From a virus, in the IMG/VR virus record IMGVR_UViG_3300014499_000002, positions 1 to 39,262 of that record: DNA of 39,262 nucleotides; one strand, given 5' to 3'. Shown here piece by piece: positions 17,397 to 25,348 of the stretch. Below the pieces are notes generated by a model. The model was not told where the DNA came from, made no database searches, and saw nothing but the letters and a program-made list of their open reading frames with translations. Each line of letters begins with the position of its first letter. Positions within the stretch are counted from its first letter, which is position 1. Made by a program: the position numbers and the translations under genes.

Positions 17397-17602
17397 CGTT
17401 TTTTTTTAGCTATCTTTCGCGCCGTTTCTGCTAGTACTGCTTCTTTTTTTATTATCCTATCGTTGCTATTTGCAGCTTTTGATAGTTTTTTAGCTGGAAT
17501 CTTACTGCCTTCCTTAACCCCTAACTCGCGGTGCAACTTGCCTTTATTTTTACTAAAGGCTTTTTCCATCCATTTGCCATCATCTTTAGTATCTTTAGCC
17601 AT
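17393..17602 (-). CDS. Small basic phage protein
   Basis: 69 residues, strongly basic. WMEKAFSKNKGKLHRELGV is followed by KEGSKIPAKKLSKAANS, a pattern common in short phage proteins near structural genes. Basic charge suggests nucleic-acid or capsid-interior association. Overlaps the upstream gene by 8 nt and the downstream by 4 nt. Confidence 0.7.
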   Translation of the reverse strand: MAKDTKDDGKWMEKAFSKNKGKLHRELGVKEGSKIPAKKLSKAANSNDRIIKKEAVLAETARKIAKKKR

Positions 17603-17795
17603 GATTAGATTCCCCTATAGGCGCTACAACTGGTGTAACGTTATTGCCGTGTACTTTACTTTCTGCAAATGTTATAAATTTCTTGGCAAGAACTTCTAGT
17701 TCACCAATAATTAGCGCTTGTATTTGAGGTTCTTGGGATAATAAATAGGCCTCAAACATGGATATCACTTTGTCACCAAGTACGTTCATAAGCAT
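17595..17795 (-). CDS. Small protein of unknown function
   Basis: 66 residues with a mainly hydrophobic helix-rich N-terminal part (VISMFEAYLLSQEPQIQALIIGELEVLAKKFITF) and a polar C-terminus. Overlaps the preceding gene by 23 nt. No family recognised. Confidence 0.55.
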   Translation of the reverse strand: MLMNVLGDKVISMFEAYLLSQEPQIQALIIGELEVLAKKFITFAESKVHGNNVTPVVAPIGESNHG

Positions 17796-17961
17796 CAGGT
17801 CTCTTCTTGTATATTTTATTACTATTAAGGCGCTTTATGCGCTTTTCTTCAGCAATACCACGCTTCCCTTTTGTATTCTTACTGTACAATAATATAGATA
17901 ATCTCTCTGTAAATCCTTCTGATTGCATTTTAGGTACATTGATTTTGTCCCTGTTCGCCAT
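17773..17961 (-). CDS. Small basic protein of unknown function
   Basis: 62 residues from MANRDKINVPK; AGGTGAT 5-8 nt upstream supports this ATG over one nine codons earlier. Lys/Arg-rich C-terminus (KRGIAEEKRIKRLNSNKIYKKRPD). Starts 5 nt from the stop of the previous gene. Role unknown. Confidence 0.55.
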   Translation of the reverse strand: MANRDKINVPKMQSEGFTERLSILLYSKNTKGKRGIAEEKRIKRLNSNKIYKKRPDAYERTW

Positions 17962-17965
17962 GAAA

Positions 17966-18154
17966 TCACCTCGCTTTAGTCCTGTCATATAGGTTCTTCA
18001 TAATACGTTGTCGCTCCGGAGTGCTTGCGCCTTCCGTAAGTTTATACATTGATTTATGTATCTGCTCATTGTTAAATCCATCACGTTCAAGCTTGGCTAT
18101 TCCACCTGGCTGTTCAAAATCACGCAGCGTAGGATTGTATTTTGGTTTCGTCAT
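17966..18154 (-). CDS. Small protein of unknown function
   Basis: 62 residues (MTKPKYNPTLRDFEQPGGIAK start). The DFEQPGGIAKLERDGFNNEQIHKSMYKLTEGASTPERQ region looks like a compact helical domain. Overlaps the upstream gene by 35 nt. Conserved-looking but no function can be given. Confidence 0.6.
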   Translation of the reverse strand: MTKPKYNPTLRDFEQPGGIAKLERDGFNNEQIHKSMYKLTEGASTPERQRIMKNLYDRTKAR

Positions 18155-18494
18155 TGTTAGCTCCTACAGTTATAATGTTTACATTTTCAATCACAGTCGC
18201 ATCGTTCAATGCATTTAAGTATCTTAATAATAGTTTTTTCTCTTTCTGTTCCTGTTTAGACGGGTACCTATCTTTTAATGCATCAAGTCGTTTAATTAGC
18301 AGGTCAATTGCTTCATTCTTTGTATAAAATATTGCCGTTTTGTGCAGTAGATACGGGTAATCTTTTACTTTATAGGTGGATCGTGATTTTTTCATTATTA
18401 CCGTATGAAGTAATTTATATTCAGTATTAGCTACTGCCCACACGGTATCGCCACGTTTAAAGATATATTGTTTTTGTTTGTCCTTATTCTTCAT
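18120..18494 (-). CDS. Unknown protein following the portal gene
   Basis: 124 residues. The first half is beta-type (YIFKRGDTVWAVANTEYKLLHTVIMKKSRSTYKV), similar in feel to small phage proteins with an SH3-like fold; the second half is helical and Lys-rich. Overlaps the portal stop by 11 nt. Confidence 0.6.
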   Translation of the reverse strand: MKNKDKQKQYIFKRGDTVWAVANTEYKLLHTVIMKKSRSTYKVKDYPYLLHKTAIFYTKNEAIDLLIKRLDALKDRYPSKQEQKEKKLLLRYLNALNDATVIENVNIITVGANNDETKIQSYAA

Positions 18495-20706
18495 TGGTTA
18501 TTTCCCTTCTGTTTGTAGCCTTGGCCTCACGCTGCGCCATGCTCATTTCATGGTGCAAGCGTACTGATTCTCGTATAGAGTTATGATGATCCATTTCTTG
18601 CGCATGCTCACGTTCCTTGACGGCGGCCATTTTAGCTGCTGAATCTAGCGCATGTGTTTCAAGGCTTGTTTGCGTTTCCTCAAGGCGCACGGCGCTGTCT
18701 ATTTGAGCCTGGGATACCTTGGCTTCTGCTGTAAGTATCTCGGAATCGGCGCGCTCTTTCTCAATAGCAAGACGTGCGATTTCAAACTGATTTTCTATTT
18801 GGTCTTGTTCAATAGTGTGTTGTACTTTTTGCAATTCAGCTTGTGCTCGTACCATTTGTGGCTGTTGCATCGCCATTTGTTGTGCAGCTTGCATTTGCTG
18901 TTGCTGTTGTTGTTGCTGAATTTGCTGCCATTGTGGTACCGCTTCTTCTAGCTCGTCGGCTCCGTGTATCGTCAGATTCTTAAGCAATATTGGCAATCCA
19001 ACTGATGAATTCATGAACTTATTGAACTCTTCTGATACACCCATTAGCGCTATCATTTGGGTTAAAGCTTGGTTTTTCTGTACCTGAAAATTTACACCCG
19101 CTTCAATGTTGACGTGTATTGCGCGCTCATCGAAATCAAGATACGGCGCGCCTTCCTGGTTAACTAGCTTTGAATCCTTCTCGCCTTTCTTGTTTACTAC
19201 AGGGATTGATCGTTTACCGACTATGTACTTGGGCATTAAGTCAGCAAGCATATTGCCAATGTGAGCAAGGGATTGTAGATAGCCGATAACATACGGCATT
19301 GCAGCAGCATTTCCGACGCTTGCAGATTCAATAACAGCTTTCCCAGATAGGTCATTGTCGTTTTTCCCTAGGTTGGATGCATAGGAGCCTAAAATAGTTT
19401 GTGTGGTAGCCTCGGTATTCATGAATGTGTTCATAATCTCGGGAGGCGCTGGTGGCGTTACTATCTCGCGTATAGGGTTATGTATAGGTTTATCTGGGTT
19501 ATTCTCACTATAGGCATTGACTACCACTGTATTGGCTTGTTGTATATTACGTAATGCTTTGAGGTAATCTTCTTCTTGTGGGAGAGCTTCCTTCATTACA
19601 ATAAACTTATGCTGTACTAGATTTTCTAGGTAGTTCGCTAGTGACTGTCCGGCAAAGTTCTTTAAATCTTGCGAGCCTTTTGCGTTATAAACATAGGGAC
19701 GCGTCATTTGGTAAGTAGTGTTGGAATTATCTTGCGTTAGGATTACTGAATTACCATCAAAAAACACATGGGGTAAAAAGCTATAATCTGTTTCTTCATA
19801 TTCTAGGATATCGCATTCTAAGAATACGTAACGGCAAATTGTTTCGAGTTCAGTCCAGCGTGAAGTAATAATGATAGGTATCTGCTCTATAAACTGCCGC
19901 TCTAACCAATAGGCTTGTAGTTTCTTATAGTTCTTATCAGTGATTACTCGGCCGTTAGATAGCTTATGTATACGTGTACGCTTTCGCTTCTTCTCATAGT
20001 AGTCACATAACAGGACTATTTTTTGTTCCTTAATATCCTTATATGACCAATTAAAGCCTTCTATTTCCCTAGTAAATGACATACGTGATATATCAACGTT
20101 AGGGTATTCCCTGGCAAAGTCTTCTACTGTTTTAGGATAGATTTCAAATGACCAATTGCCATCGCCTTTATGTGATGCGCGTGCCATTGGGTCAAAGCCA
20201 CACATCGTGGGGTCAAATGCCCTAGAAAGGTATATCTGTTGGTCTAATGACATAGAATTGGTGTAATCAGTATAAACTTTAGCCACTGAAAATCCGCCTG
20301 TTAGCAAGTCCTTATAGACTTCATAGGCAAAGTTGTCTTTATTGGATTCATAGAGAATATGACGGATATGACCTTCAACAAGGTCAAGTACTTGCGGTTT
20401 TACTGGTGCTCCATCGGAGGGTGATACTTCAATACTGGGTTCATGCTTTGAAAACTCACCTAGTAGGCGTGAGCAGTAGGACTCCACGATGTTAAATTCT
20501 ACTAGTGGCTTGTGTTGCTTTTGAAGTAATGCTTTTTGTTGTTCGCTAACCGTTGTCTTATAGGTATACTTGCGATAATCATGATAACGCTTGTAGTTTT
20601 CTTTAAAATATAAGTACGACTTGCAAACGTTGTCTTTCAACCGTGCAAGCTGCGCGTATTGCGAATGCGGGTTAGGTAATTCCTTACCCCTAGTAGTCTG
20701 AACCAT
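18484..20706 (-). CDS. Portal protein, P22 gp1-like
   Basis: 740 residues (P22 portal 725). The start region (YLYFKENYKRYHDYRKYTYKTTVSEQQKALL...KPLVEFNIVESYCSRLLGEFSKHEPSIEVSP) and FDPTMCGFDPMARASHKGDGNW fit the P22-like portal family. After about residue 590 comes a Gln-rich region and a long helical C-terminus (about 610-735), which in P22 forms the barrel through the capsid. It forms the dodecameric DNA channel and docks the terminase. Overlaps the large terminase stop by 17 nt. Confidence 0.9.
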   Translation of the reverse strand: MVQTTRGKELPNPHSQYAQLARLKDNVCKSYLYFKENYKRYHDYRKYTYKTTVSEQQKALLQKQHKPLVEFNIVESYCSRLLGEFSKHEPSIEVSPSDGAPVKPQVLDLVEGHIRHILYESNKDNFAYEVYKDLLTGGFSVAKVYTDYTNSMSLDQQIYLSRAFDPTMCGFDPMARASHKGDGNWSFEIYPKTVEDFAREYPNVDISRMSFTREIEGFNWSYKDIKEQKIVLLCDYYEKKRKRTRIHKLSNGRVITDKNYKKLQAYWLERQFIEQIPIIITSRWTELETICRYVFLECDILEYEETDYSFLPHVFFDGNSVILTQDNSNTTYQMTRPYVYNAKGSQDLKNFAGQSLANYLENLVQHKFIVMKEALPQEEDYLKALRNIQQANTVVVNAYSENNPDKPIHNPIREIVTPPAPPEIMNTFMNTEATTQTILGSYASNLGKNDNDLSGKAVIESASVGNAAAMPYVIGYLQSLAHIGNMLADLMPKYIVGKRSIPVVNKKGEKDSKLVNQEGAPYLDFDERAIHVNIEAGVNFQVQKNQALTQMIALMGVSEEFNKFMNSSVGLPILLKNLTIHGADELEEAVPQWQQIQQQQQQQQMQAAQQMAMQQPQMVRAQAELQKVQHTIEQDQIENQFEIARLAIEKERADSEILTAEAKVSQAQIDSAVRLEETQTSLETHALDSAAKMAAVKEREHAQEMDHHNSIRESVRLHHEMSMAQREAKATNRREITNEE

Positions 20707-22261
20707 AATAGAGACTTTCCTTAGCCTTCAAAAATTCATCCTGAATTTTCATTATTGTAGCAGCGACACTGGCTGATTTACTATCAATTTGGTGCAGTTT
20801 TGCAGGATAGGCAAATGTTAATGCTAAGGCATCGGCTTCATCGCTTGACCTTATGCCACGTCGTTTCATATCCTCTTTTGCTTCTAGTACTAGCCTCGTA
20901 TTGGAATCGAACTTATATTTTACACCGCATAAGTCCGCGTGAAGTGAATCCGAGTCGGGTATTTTTGATGGTTCATCGAGCAACCACAATCGCATTTCTC
21001 CCCACATCTCAGCGCGTTTGTTTTTATACTTGTTACTGTCGAATGGTTTTGATCCAGCATTGACCGGAACCACCAATTGTTTATAGCCGAGCTCATTAAG
21101 CCTATCCACCACACCAGCGCCAAGGCCGCCAACATCAACAAAAACTTTTTCTGGGTGTTCATCTTCTATAATCCTTACTACTAAACCTGTAACTTCCATT
21201 GTATCGCGCTTAATGTACGATTGTAGATTAAATGCAACCCTACCTTTGCGCCTTATGATTGATGTTCTATCATCACCAAAACGTGCTGGATCAACGCCTA
21301 TATACAGTCGGCCATAGGGCTCAACGTTAACGGCTTTGCGCGCTTTGAGGACTATATCAGAATCTATATAACTATCTTCACCCGTTAACTGAAAGGCTTC
21401 TACGGGGTTACATGGGTATTCTTGTTTGAATGCTTTCTCACCGTCTACACCACTAACTGATAGTTCCGCTATCTTAAAACGACGCCAGTTTATTTGTGTA
21501 TCTGTGAGCAAATATTGACGTTTAAGTTCACTTTCCTCGGCGGTTGGGCTAAACGATTTATCTATAGGTTTATGGTATTTTGTTTGCCAAAACCATGGGA
21601 CAAACACGGCTATGAATTCTGATTGCCCAGCTTCCGCACGCTGCCATTGTTGATGATAGTAATTACCTATACCGTTAGCGGTTGATTCAAGGATTATTTC
21701 TGTACCTGGTAAGCCTGGCACGGCTTGCATGATACCTTTTGCATGTTCATTGGCATTTGCCCAGAAAGCAACTTCGCTACCGTGCAATAACTGGATGGTA
21801 CTTGACCTACCAACGGCTTTGTTTTCTGCTGTACCAAGTTTATAGCCCGAATCGAGCTCACCGAATACCAATTCCTTAGCATTTGATGTGGTAACCGCAG
21901 GCTTAACCAGAACTGGGGTATTATCATAATAACGTTGCGCCATTTTATATAGATTTTGTGTGGCATCCAGTGCATGCGTAAGAATGAATGCTTGCATACC
22001 TCTATTGTGTGTAACGATATGATAATACCGTGCTCCTACATAGGTGGAGCATCCTTGCTGACGTCCCTTTAGCACAACTGCACGCACGTTCCCTGTGCTT
22101 TCCTTTTGTGCCTGCAACCTGGCGTGTATAAACTTTTGAGCAGCATTAAACTCAAAGGGTACTACACGCCCTGATTCACTGCGTATCTTAAGACACTTTA
22201 AGGCGTAGTGTGATAAGTCATTCTTTAGTCGTTGTCGTATCTTTATTTCGTCGGGTGACAT
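20690..22261 (-). CDS. Terminase large subunit
   Basis: 523 residues. Walker A-like KGRQQGCST at 65-73, Walker B-like TIQLLHGSEVAFW at about 155-167, coupling-type ILESTANGIG about 190-199, and an RNase H-like nuclease domain with YIGVDPARFGDD (Asp324), VFVDVGGLGAGVVDRL and SSDEADALALTFA near the end. It translocates DNA into the procapsid and cuts concatemers. It follows the small subunit with a 109-residue gene between, whose end it overlaps by 44 nt, and precedes the portal. Confidence 0.95.
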   Translation of the reverse strand: MSPDEIKIRQRLKNDLSHYALKCLKIRSESGRVVPFEFNAAQKFIHARLQAQKESTGNVRAVVLKGRQQGCSTYVGARYYHIVTHNRGMQAFILTHALDATQNLYKMAQRYYDNTPVLVKPAVTTSNAKELVFGELDSGYKLGTAENKAVGRSSTIQLLHGSEVAFWANANEHAKGIMQAVPGLPGTEIILESTANGIGNYYHQQWQRAEAGQSEFIAVFVPWFWQTKYHKPIDKSFSPTAEESELKRQYLLTDTQINWRRFKIAELSVSGVDGEKAFKQEYPCNPVEAFQLTGEDSYIDSDIVLKARKAVNVEPYGRLYIGVDPARFGDDRTSIIRRKGRVAFNLQSYIKRDTMEVTGLVVRIIEDEHPEKVFVDVGGLGAGVVDRLNELGYKQLVVPVNAGSKPFDSNKYKNKRAEMWGEMRLWLLDEPSKIPDSDSLHADLCGVKYKFDSNTRLVLEAKEDMKRRGIRSSDEADALALTFAYPAKLHQIDSKSASVAATIMKIQDEFLKAKESLYYGSDY

Positions 22262-22547
22262 CCTGTCTGCCTTTCGTTTGATTCGATTGATTGATTAGAT
22301 TTACAGTATATTCTATGCTTGCAATCTTAAGCGCTTGGTTTGCTTGGATCTCCTGCCTATCAGCTTCGGACTTTTTATAGCTATTTTCAATGTTCTGCAA
22401 TATTCTTTCCACAAATTTACCGTGGTGTTCATAAGTAGCGGCTAGTAAATCGGTGTAACGCGCAAATTCTGCACTAAAAAACTGGATACGTTTATCGCAT
22501 TCTACATTGATTAGATGTTTTATTTGCTTTTTAGTTAAAAATATCAT
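22218..22547 (-). CDS. Coiled-coil protein between the terminase subunits
   Basis: 109 residues, helical and charged (LINVECDKRIQFFSAEFARYTDLLAATYEHHGKFVERILQNIENSYKKSEADRQ), ending in a polar Thr/Lys-rich tail. No family recognised. Its ATG overlaps the stop of a 17-residue upstream reading frame (ATGA), and its end overlaps the large terminase by 44 nt, so coupled translation is likely. Confidence 0.65.
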   Translation of the reverse strand: MIFLTKKQIKHLINVECDKRIQFFSAEFARYTDLLAATYEHHGKFVERILQNIENSYKKSEADRQEIQANQALKIASIEYTVNLINQSNQTKGRQDVTRRNKDTTTTKE

Positions 22548-22597
22548 AAGTACTCCAACTTTATCTTATCTGAGTACGTGTGAATGAACTTTATCAT
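22544..22597 (-). CDS. 17-residue leader peptide with strong ribosome site
   Basis: MIKFIHTYSDKIKLEYL, preceded by AAGGAGG about 5 nt before its ATG, the best ribosome site nearby. Its stop overlaps the start of the 109-residue gene (ATGA), which itself has no good ribosome site. Probably a leader that couples ribosomes into the terminase cistrons. Confidence 0.45.
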   Translation of the reverse strand: MIKFIHTYSDKIKLEYL

Positions 22598-22715
22598 ATA
22601 ACCTCCTTGTAACTACATTAACTACACTTGTTACCTTAGGTTTGATTATTACAATAACCAGACTTAGTGACTACAAAATGAGCTAAGTCATTGTTTTATC
22701 TTCATAAATACCAAA

Positions 22716-22810
22716 TACCAATTTGGTAGATATTAGTAGTAAATTAGTACTAACAAATTGTGCATAAATTATGCTGGTATTTCGTGCTTAATATATACAG
22801 ATTGTATATA
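22716..22810. promoter_or_regulatory. Cluster of three short dyads in the 254-nt gap before the terminase cistrons
   Basis: Within the gap 22598-22851 lie TACCAA-T-TTGGTA (22716-22728), GCATAA-A-TTATGC (22762-22774) and TATATACA-GAT-TGTATATA (22792-22810), all perfect inverted repeats. The gap is very AT-rich and has no other gene. They could be operator sites or small transcript hairpins between the small and large terminase genes. Confidence 0.5.
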
Positions 22811-22851
22811 GCCGCTGTGTTCTACTCATTATATATATGTACGTGCGTGCG

Positions 22852-23286
22852 CTACTCTAGTTCTTTGAGTGCATCCTCATGTTTAATAGTCACCGTTGTT
22901 TCCGTTTGAATCTTATCGCCGTACAATCGTGGCGCTAGCTTAGCAGCCAGCCATTTGCGCGTGTCTATCCTAAGCTTTGCTCTTGTTACACGGACATTAT
23001 TAACAAACATGTTACCATCAAGGTCAACGCTATCATCTTCGGAGCTATCATCACTGATGGTTATGATTTCATCGACTAGCAATTCTACCTGCCGCTGCTT
23101 AGCTCTCGCGTACATACCAGCAAACTCAGCATTCTTATATCGCCACTCGCCAATCGTCACATCATCCGGCATATCATCAAACATTTTACACAATGTTGGC
23201 AATCCCACACTATGAGTAGCAACGCGCTCACAGATTAATTCAGCAAGCTCAGTAGTATAAATAGATTTACGCCCTACTTTAGCCAT
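22852..23286 (-). CDS. Terminase small subunit, Sf6 gp1-like
   Basis: 144 residues from MAKVGRKSIYTTELAELICERV (Sf6 gp1 140). N-terminal helix-turn-helix (about 1-60: LICERVATHSVGLPTLCKMFDDMPDDVTIGEWRYKNAEF), central helices of the oligomerising core and a C-terminal KLRIDTRKWLAAKLAPRLYGDK block typical of the family. It forms a ring that recognises the packaging site and stimulates the large subunit. An upstream in-frame ATG would add 32 residues overlapping the previous gene and is rejected. Overlaps that gene by 8 nt. Confidence 0.9.
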   Translation of the reverse strand: MAKVGRKSIYTTELAELICERVATHSVGLPTLCKMFDDMPDDVTIGEWRYKNAEFAGMYARAKQRQVELLVDEIITISDDSSEDDSVDLDGNMFVNNVRVTRAKLRIDTRKWLAAKLAPRLYGDKIQTETTVTIKHEDALKELE

Positions 23287-23506
23287 GGTGACCCCGTAAT
23301 TTATTATGCGCGTTATTTGCTTTAACAGGGTTGAGATGCAATGTTTTTTTAGGGATAGGGTTGGTTGTAACTGGTTTATCAATAACTTGGGTTGTTATAA
23401 CAACGGGAGGTGATTCATCAGGCATACATACAATACAAGGCTCGAAAAAGCCCCCAAACCCTCGGACTCGGCGCATATCATTACAATTTAAACATTTATA
23501 CGGCAT
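23279..23506 (-). CDS. Small zinc-ribbon-like protein
   Basis: 75 residues. CLNC at 5-8 and CIVC at 24-27 give a four-cysteine zinc site; the rest is Pro/Val/Thr-rich (SPPVVITTQVIDKPVTTNPIPKKT) and disordered. AAGGAG before the ATG and the promoter at 23536-23563 make it the first gene of the minus-strand packaging operon. Role unknown; possibly nucleic-acid binding. Confidence 0.65.
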   Translation of the reverse strand: MPYKCLNCNDMRRVRGFGGFFEPCIVCMPDESPPVVITTQVIDKPVTTNPIPKKTLHLNPVKANNAHNKLRGHHG

Positions 23507-23535
23507 GTAACACTCCTTGTACTACCTGTACGGAT

Positions 23536-23563
23536 ATTATAGCAATCGTGTAGAGATAGGCAA
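23536..23563 (-). promoter_or_regulatory. Extended -10 promoter of the packaging operon
   Basis: On the minus strand TTGCCT (23558-23563), a 16-bp spacer and TATAAT (23536-23541) preceded by TGC, an extended -10. It lies 30 nt upstream of the zinc-protein ATG and faces away from the plus-strand promoter at 23653-23680. Confidence 0.65.
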
Positions 23564-23610
23564 GAAATATCTACTCCACACCCACTATTAACATAGTTAT
23601 ACACCGATTT

Positions 23611-23619
23611 TGTGGATAA
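23611..23619 (-). promoter_or_regulatory. DnaA box in the divergent control region
   Basis: TGTGGATAA, the complement of the strong DnaA box TTATCCACA, lies between the two divergent promoters. A close match, TTATACACC, is at 23597-23605. The AT-rich stretch 23629-23680 follows. May mark DnaA-dependent regulation or a second origin. Confidence 0.55.
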
Positions 23620-23652
23620 CTGCAATCTTTTATAGATAATTACAAAATTAGT

Positions 23653-23680
23653 TTGCATTAAAGTTTATTTTGTGTATACT
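23653..23680 (+). promoter_or_regulatory. Early promoter of the left plus-strand operon
   Basis: TTGCAT (23653-23658), 16-bp spacer, TATACT (23675-23680). Nearly identical in sequence and spacing to the promoter at 28621-28648 (TTGCATTAAA...TATACTAGC in both), so both plus-strand operons are probably switched together. Confidence 0.65.
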
Positions 23681-23712
23681 AGCGGAATCAGACACAAACA
23701 ACGGGGTACAAC

Positions 23713-23763
23713 ATGACGGTAATACTATTCATAGCATTTTACATATTTATATTTAATCTTTAG
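23713..23763 (+). CDS. 16-residue hydrophobic leader peptide
   Basis: MTVILFIAFYIFIFNL, ending in TAG that forms part of the TAGGAG ribosome site of the next gene. The hydrophobic peptide and close coupling suggest a leader; it may not have a function of its own. Confidence 0.4.
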   Translation: MTVILFIAFYIFIFNL

Positions 23764-23772
23764 GAGCTAACC

Positions 23773-24089
23773 ATGAAATCACTAGCAGCATTAAAACGAA
23801 ACGCAAAAAACTATACTTGGTCAATGTTTAGAACTAATTCGTTCTTCATTCCAGAAATACCAGACTTTCTTAAGCAATATCGTAAGGTCACGCGAGTGCA
23901 AGCAGATAGGCTAGCATTTGCCACGGTTAAGGATGGTCTTACAAGCGAGTCATGGATAACGTTCCCAAAAGCAAAGCAGTTGAGATTGTCGAAGATCAAA
24001 TTTTCGATCGTCAATCATATTTCGTAAAGTTCACGCAAGATAACGGCACATTTATCGAATATCACTTACTACCAATACAAGGTGCTTGA
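23773..24089 (+). CDS. Small early protein requiring a -1 frameshift (or a disrupted gene)
   Basis: The zero frame from 23773 ends at 24027 (84 residues), but its end (KQLRLSKIKFSIVNHIS) does not look like a natural continuation. In the -1 frame, reached at the heptamer C CCA AAA (23964-23970), the protein continues SKAVEIVEDQIFDRQSYFVK and so on to 24089, giving 105 residues and bringing the stop next to the following gene. A 33-nt imperfect hairpin (23984-24016) lies 13 nt downstream of the heptamer. Programmed frameshifting, a mutation or a sequencing error would each explain this. First real gene of the left early operon. Confidence 0.6.
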
Positions 24090-24091
24090 TT

Positions 24092-24490
24092 ATGAAAATA
24101 GGCAAAATAGTAAAATCTGAATTAAAGCAAGCATTTCCCCAGATTAAGTTTAGCGTTACCAGTGATTACAATTGTGTGCTTGTTAGCTGGACGAATGGAG
24201 TAACAGTCGCAATGGTTGAAGCAATAACTTCAAAGTACAAGCTAGGACACTTTGATGGCATGACAGACAGCTACGAATATTCAAATCGTCGTGATGATGT
24301 ACACCAAGTAGATTATGTATTTTTAAGTCGTGACATTAGCGAAGACGTTTACAAAGCAAAGTTTGTTGAATATAAAAAATATTACCATGATTGGGAAAAT
24401 TTGAATGATATGGACGATAACTCAGTTCATATGCAAGGTTATAACCCACGCGGTTTTATACGTCATAAATTATCTGAGGAATGCTTATGA
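24092..24490 (+). CDS. LPD29-like domain protein
   Basis: 132 residues from the ATG at 24092, with AGGTG 9 nt upstream. ELKQAFPQIKFSVTSDYNCVLVSWTNGVTVAMVEAITSKYKLGHFDGMTDSYEY in residues about 10-65 resembles the LPD29 domain found in phage and mobile-element proteins (FPG.KFSV.S..Y.....V.W.DG). Biochemical function of that domain is not known. Overlaps the next gene by 4 nt. Confidence 0.65.
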   Translation: MKIGKIVKSELKQAFPQIKFSVTSDYNCVLVSWTNGVTVAMVEAITSKYKLGHFDGMTDSYEYSNRRDDVHQVDYVFLSRDISEDVYKAKFVEYKKYYHDWENLNDMDDNSVHMQGYNPRGFIRHKLSEECL

Positions 24491-24663
24491 AATACCAAAT
24501 AATCGATAGTGTGCGCGTCAAGCGCACGAGGTTTGAATTGCTAACGGATGGATTTATTTATCACGTAGCAAAAATAGTGGGTGAGCGTGTTACTTTTTTA
24601 TATAGCAGTAGCAAACACACCTTAGCGCTTAAATTTTATGAACGAACAATAGGAGCGAATTAA
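24487..24663 (+). CDS. Small early protein of unknown function
   Basis: 58 residues (MKYQIIDSVRVKRTRFELLT start). GAGGA 6 nt before this ATG favours it over the one at 24481. Beta-rich appearance. Directly abuts the next gene. Confidence 0.55.
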   Translation: MKYQIIDSVRVKRTRFELLTDGFIYHVAKIVGERVTFLYSSSKHTLALKFYERTIGAN

Positions 24664-24879
24664 ATGAAGATAGAAAAAATACTTACCCAAAATCGAAGAG
24701 ATTTTACTGCTTATTTTAAATGCGAGCACTGTGACCATACACCAATTTTAAAAGGTTACGATGATTCATATTTTCATAATGAAGTCATTCCAAAAATGAT
24801 ATGTGAACGATGTGGTAAACAATCTCCGGAAGATTATAGGCCATTAACGACAAAATATCGCGACGGGGAACAAATATGA
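24664..24879 (+). CDS. Small zinc-ribbon phage protein
   Basis: 71 residues. MKIEKILTQNRRDFTAYFKC opens a pattern I recognise from conserved small phage proteins. Four cysteines (CEHC at 20-23 and CERC at 47-50) would bind zinc; the end LTTKYRDGEQI is also typical. Overlaps the next gene by ATGA. Confidence 0.7.
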   Translation: MKIEKILTQNRRDFTAYFKCEHCDHTPILKGYDDSYFHNEVIPKMICERCGKQSPEDYRPLTTKYRDGEQI

Positions 24880-25007
24880 CAATTCCATGCAGAATTACCG
24901 ATGAGCAAGTATTGCCCACGTGGATTCATAAGGCACAAACTTTGGGATGTGTGCTTATAGTGATGATTAGCAGCATAACAAGGATGTTTAATTACATAAC
25001 GTTGTAA
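24876..25007 (+). CDS. 43-residue small protein with hydrophobic C-terminal half
   Basis: Starts MTIPCRITDEQVLPTWIHKA and has a hydrophobic segment GCVLIVMISSITRMF that could span the membrane. Its ATG overlaps the stop of the zinc protein. Short and unassigned. Confidence 0.45.
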   Translation: MTIPCRITDEQVLPTWIHKAQTLGCVLIVMISSITRMFNYITL

Positions 25008-25019
25008 GGTGTAGAACAA

Positions 25020-25340
25020 ATGAATAAATTTAGCATTGGCGAAATAGTATATATCCTAAGGTTTACCAACTCAGGCGTGACTATCACTGAAAGCCTATTA
25101 ACAAAGTGCACTATGAGAGATTATATCAATGGCAATAATTGGACTGTTAAACCCATAGATTTTCTATATGATTATACCTATCAGGCAGTAATCACACGTA
25201 GAAAAGACGCTTATCAATATGTATTATTACAATTGGAGGATGTTGAGCAATCCATAGAGGAACGTTATATATTTACGACTCACAAATACGCACATGATTA
25301 TCTATCAGCCTATGTGCAAGAACTAACAATAGAGGATTAG
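25020..25340 (+). CDS. Early protein of unknown function
   Basis: 106 residues. The start FSIGEIVYILRFTNSGVTITESLLTKC looks like a small beta-barrel domain, and the C-terminus is a YIFTTHKYAHDYLSAYVQEL helix. Part of the left plus-strand operon. No function inferred. Confidence 0.6.
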   Translation: MNKFSIGEIVYILRFTNSGVTITESLLTKCTMRDYINGNNWTVKPIDFLYDYTYQAVITRRKDAYQYVLLQLEDVEQSIEERYIFTTHKYAHDYLSAYVQELTIED

Positions 25341-25348
25341 TATTTAAT

